From positions 2,294,001 through 2,358,000 of the forward strand of contig NZ_OZ035533.1 of the NCBI RefSeq assembly GCF_964033635.1: a stretch of 64,000 nt of DNA. Direction: 5' to 3'. This stretch comes from Chitinophaga sp. MM2321. Lineage in GTDB: Bacteria; Bacteroidota; Bacteroidia; Chitinophagales; Chitinophagaceae. Below the pieces are notes generated by a model. It had not been told where the DNA came from. It ran no database searches and worked only from the letters and a program-made list of their open reading frames with translations. Position numbers and translations under genes: made by a program. Shown piece after piece: positions 63,115 to 64,000 of the stretch. The first letter of the stretch is position 1. Each line of letters opens with the position of its first letter.

Positions 63115-63444
63115 CTATTTTTGTATCATGAACCTCACAATAGCCAGTACAGTGCCTACAATGGCGATGAACTGAAACAGACCAACCGCAAAAATCATAG
63201 TCCTGAGCTCAGACCTGGTTTCATGAATATCATTTTTGAGCTCTGTTTTGAGATCATGAATGTCTTGCTTGAGTTCTGCTTTGACTTCATAAAGCTCAAG
63301 TTTAGTAGCCAGTTCACGCTGCTTTTCCATGTGATAATTGCAGAGCGACTGGTCAAAACACAAGACAAGCTCTTTGGCTTTGTCATCCGACAAGTGCAGG
63401 TCCTTCCTGAAAATGTCGTAGATCTTTAAATTTGATGAGAACAT
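63115..63444 (-). CDS. Coiled-coil membrane-anchored protein, unknown
   Basis: A 109-residue protein with an N-terminal helical part (DIFRKDLHLSDDKAKELVLCFD), a coiled coil with heptad-like LKQDIHDLKTELKNDIHETRSEL (about 58-80), and one C-terminal membrane helix (about 84-106, ending MIQK). This layout resembles DUF1640/CCDC90-like small proteins found in many bacteria. The start is ATG 63444. It stands alone; role unknown. Confidence 0.7.
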   Translation of the reverse strand: MFSSNLKIYDIFRKDLHLSDDKAKELVLCFDQSLCNYHMEKQRELATKLELYEVKAELKQDIHDLKTELKNDIHETRSELRTMIFAVGLFQFIAIVGTVLAIVRFMIQK

Positions 63445-63782
63445 AATGAATATATTTTAGTTACAAAATTGAAATTAATGTATTTTACTAATTCGCAAAA
63501 AAAATATTTTGTATAAATATTTTCATGTCGCGATAGTGTCCCATAGAATAAGGGTATGCTTGCTTTACTAGCTGTCGGGAGAGGCTATATCGGGCATAAG
63601 ATGTTGTAACTTATTAATATTATAATTGTGATCTCCGGTAATTTTAAAACTGAGCCGCCGTCGCTGTATAAATACTTATTTTTAAAATCTTTAGTTCACT
63701 GACGTACTTATCAAAAAGCTAACAAACTATTTCTTAACTTCGCAAACATTTTATAAAGGAATTATAGCCCATATGAAAAAGT
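63445..63782. other. Intergenic region before thrS
   Basis: About 340 bp, AT-rich, without a supported gene apart from the short frame at 63773. A TAACTTCG (63735-63742) is one base off the -7 consensus and AAAGGA (63755-63760) is a possible ribosome site. No T-box or other riboswitch was recognised. Confidence 0.5.
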
Positions 63783-63847
63783 ATGGCGCTAACAGCAAAA
63801 CGTATGATAAATATCACTTTTCCGGATGGCGCAGTTCGTCAGTATGA
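63773..63847 (+). CDS. Possible 24-aa upstream ORF overlapping thrS start
   Basis: ATG at 63773 (MKKYGANSKTYDKYH) through TGA at 63847, in a different frame from thrS and overlapping its start. AAAGGA sits 12 bases upstream of this ATG, better placed than for thrS itself. It may simply be chance, or a translated leader affecting thrS initiation. Confidence 0.25.
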   Translation: MKKYGANSKTYDKYHFSGWRSSSV

Positions 63848-64000
63848 ACCAGGAGTAACTGCATTGGACATTGCCAAATCCATCAGCGAAGGATTGGCAC
63901 GTAAAGTATTGGCAGCAAAAGTTAATGGGCAGGTAGTAGATGCTACACGCCCGATTATAACGGATAGTACCCTGCAACTGCTTACGTGGGTAGATACAGA
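63783..64000 (+). CDS. thrS: Threonyl-tRNA synthetase, 5' part (cut by window end)
   Basis: The visible 72 codons encode the N-terminal TGS domain of ThrRS: MINITFPDGAVRQYEPG, ALDIAKSISEGLARKVLAAK, then a VNGQVVDATRPI segment. The enzyme charges tRNA-Thr; the editing and catalytic domains lie beyond the window. An in-frame stop at 63774-63776 limits the start to ATG 63783 (adds MALTAKR) or ATG 63804, which fits the usual family start MINITFPDG better. Confidence 0.93.
   Translation, partial: MALTAKRMINITFPDGAVRQYEPGVTALDIAKSISEGLARKVLAAKVNGQVVDATRPIITDSTLQLLTWVDT

Overview
This window looks like chromosomal DNA of a Bacteroidota bacterium, most likely family Chitinophagaceae and probably Chitinophaga or a close relative. 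That placement is inferred. It rests on a SusC/SusD pair, several carboxypeptidase-like-domain TonB receptors, a type IX secretion (T9SS) C-terminal sorting domain, DUF5686 and DUF3347 proteins, TAnnTTTG-type -7 promoter boxes and few Shine-Dalgarno sites. No tRNA, rRNA, CRISPR, insertion sequence or prophage was seen.

Bases 1-26.3 kb are an exopolysaccharide (EPS) locus. A tightly packed minus-strand operon runs from 9602 down to 145: a Wzc-like co-polymerase/ATPase, an acyltransferase, an unannotated 37-residue membrane peptide, a Wzy-like polymerase/ligase, a half-length TolC-like protein, a secreted esterase, an orphan gluconate-dehydrogenase-subunit-3-like protein, a GT2 and a second acyltransferase. 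An 800-bp control region follows. A plus-strand operon (10419-17953) then encodes a stand-alone receiver, an initiating sugar transferase whose N-terminus looks like a degenerate receiver, two GT2s, an asparagine synthase, a GT4 and a methyltransferase. A flippase and a GT14 enzyme (minus), a 1492-residue secreted esterase/beta-helix/PKD protein (plus) and a GT4 (minus) complete the set. Together these would start, extend, decorate, flip, polymerise and remodel a surface or secreted polysaccharide. No Wza-type export protein is present.

Bases 26.4-48.6 kb are mostly ordinary: a GNAT-nitrilase fusion, a thiamine-binding protein, a PH-domain protein, a SusCD pair, YeiH and an SpmA-SpmB fusion, YchF, a TonB receptor, the methionine genes metX and metZ with an OsmC protein, a DUF5686 protein, two small membrane proteins and TrhO. 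The most striking feature here is a perfect inverted repeat with 51-bp arms and a 9-nt loop that covers the 3' ends of both susD and yeiH.

Bases 48.7-63 kb hold a heavy-metal RND efflux operon (TolC, adaptor, an inserted porin-like protein, CzcA/CusA pump) downstream of a two-component system and an ABC-F ATPase. Divergent from it lie a DUF3347 protein and a TonB receptor, which suggests copper or another soft metal. A coiled-coil membrane protein and the 5' end of thrS close the window.

The clearest leads are the palindrome, the receiver plus pseudo-receiver arrangement on the EPS initiating transferase, the coupled small membrane peptide, and the related esterase domains at the two ends of a locus that also encodes two acyltransferases.
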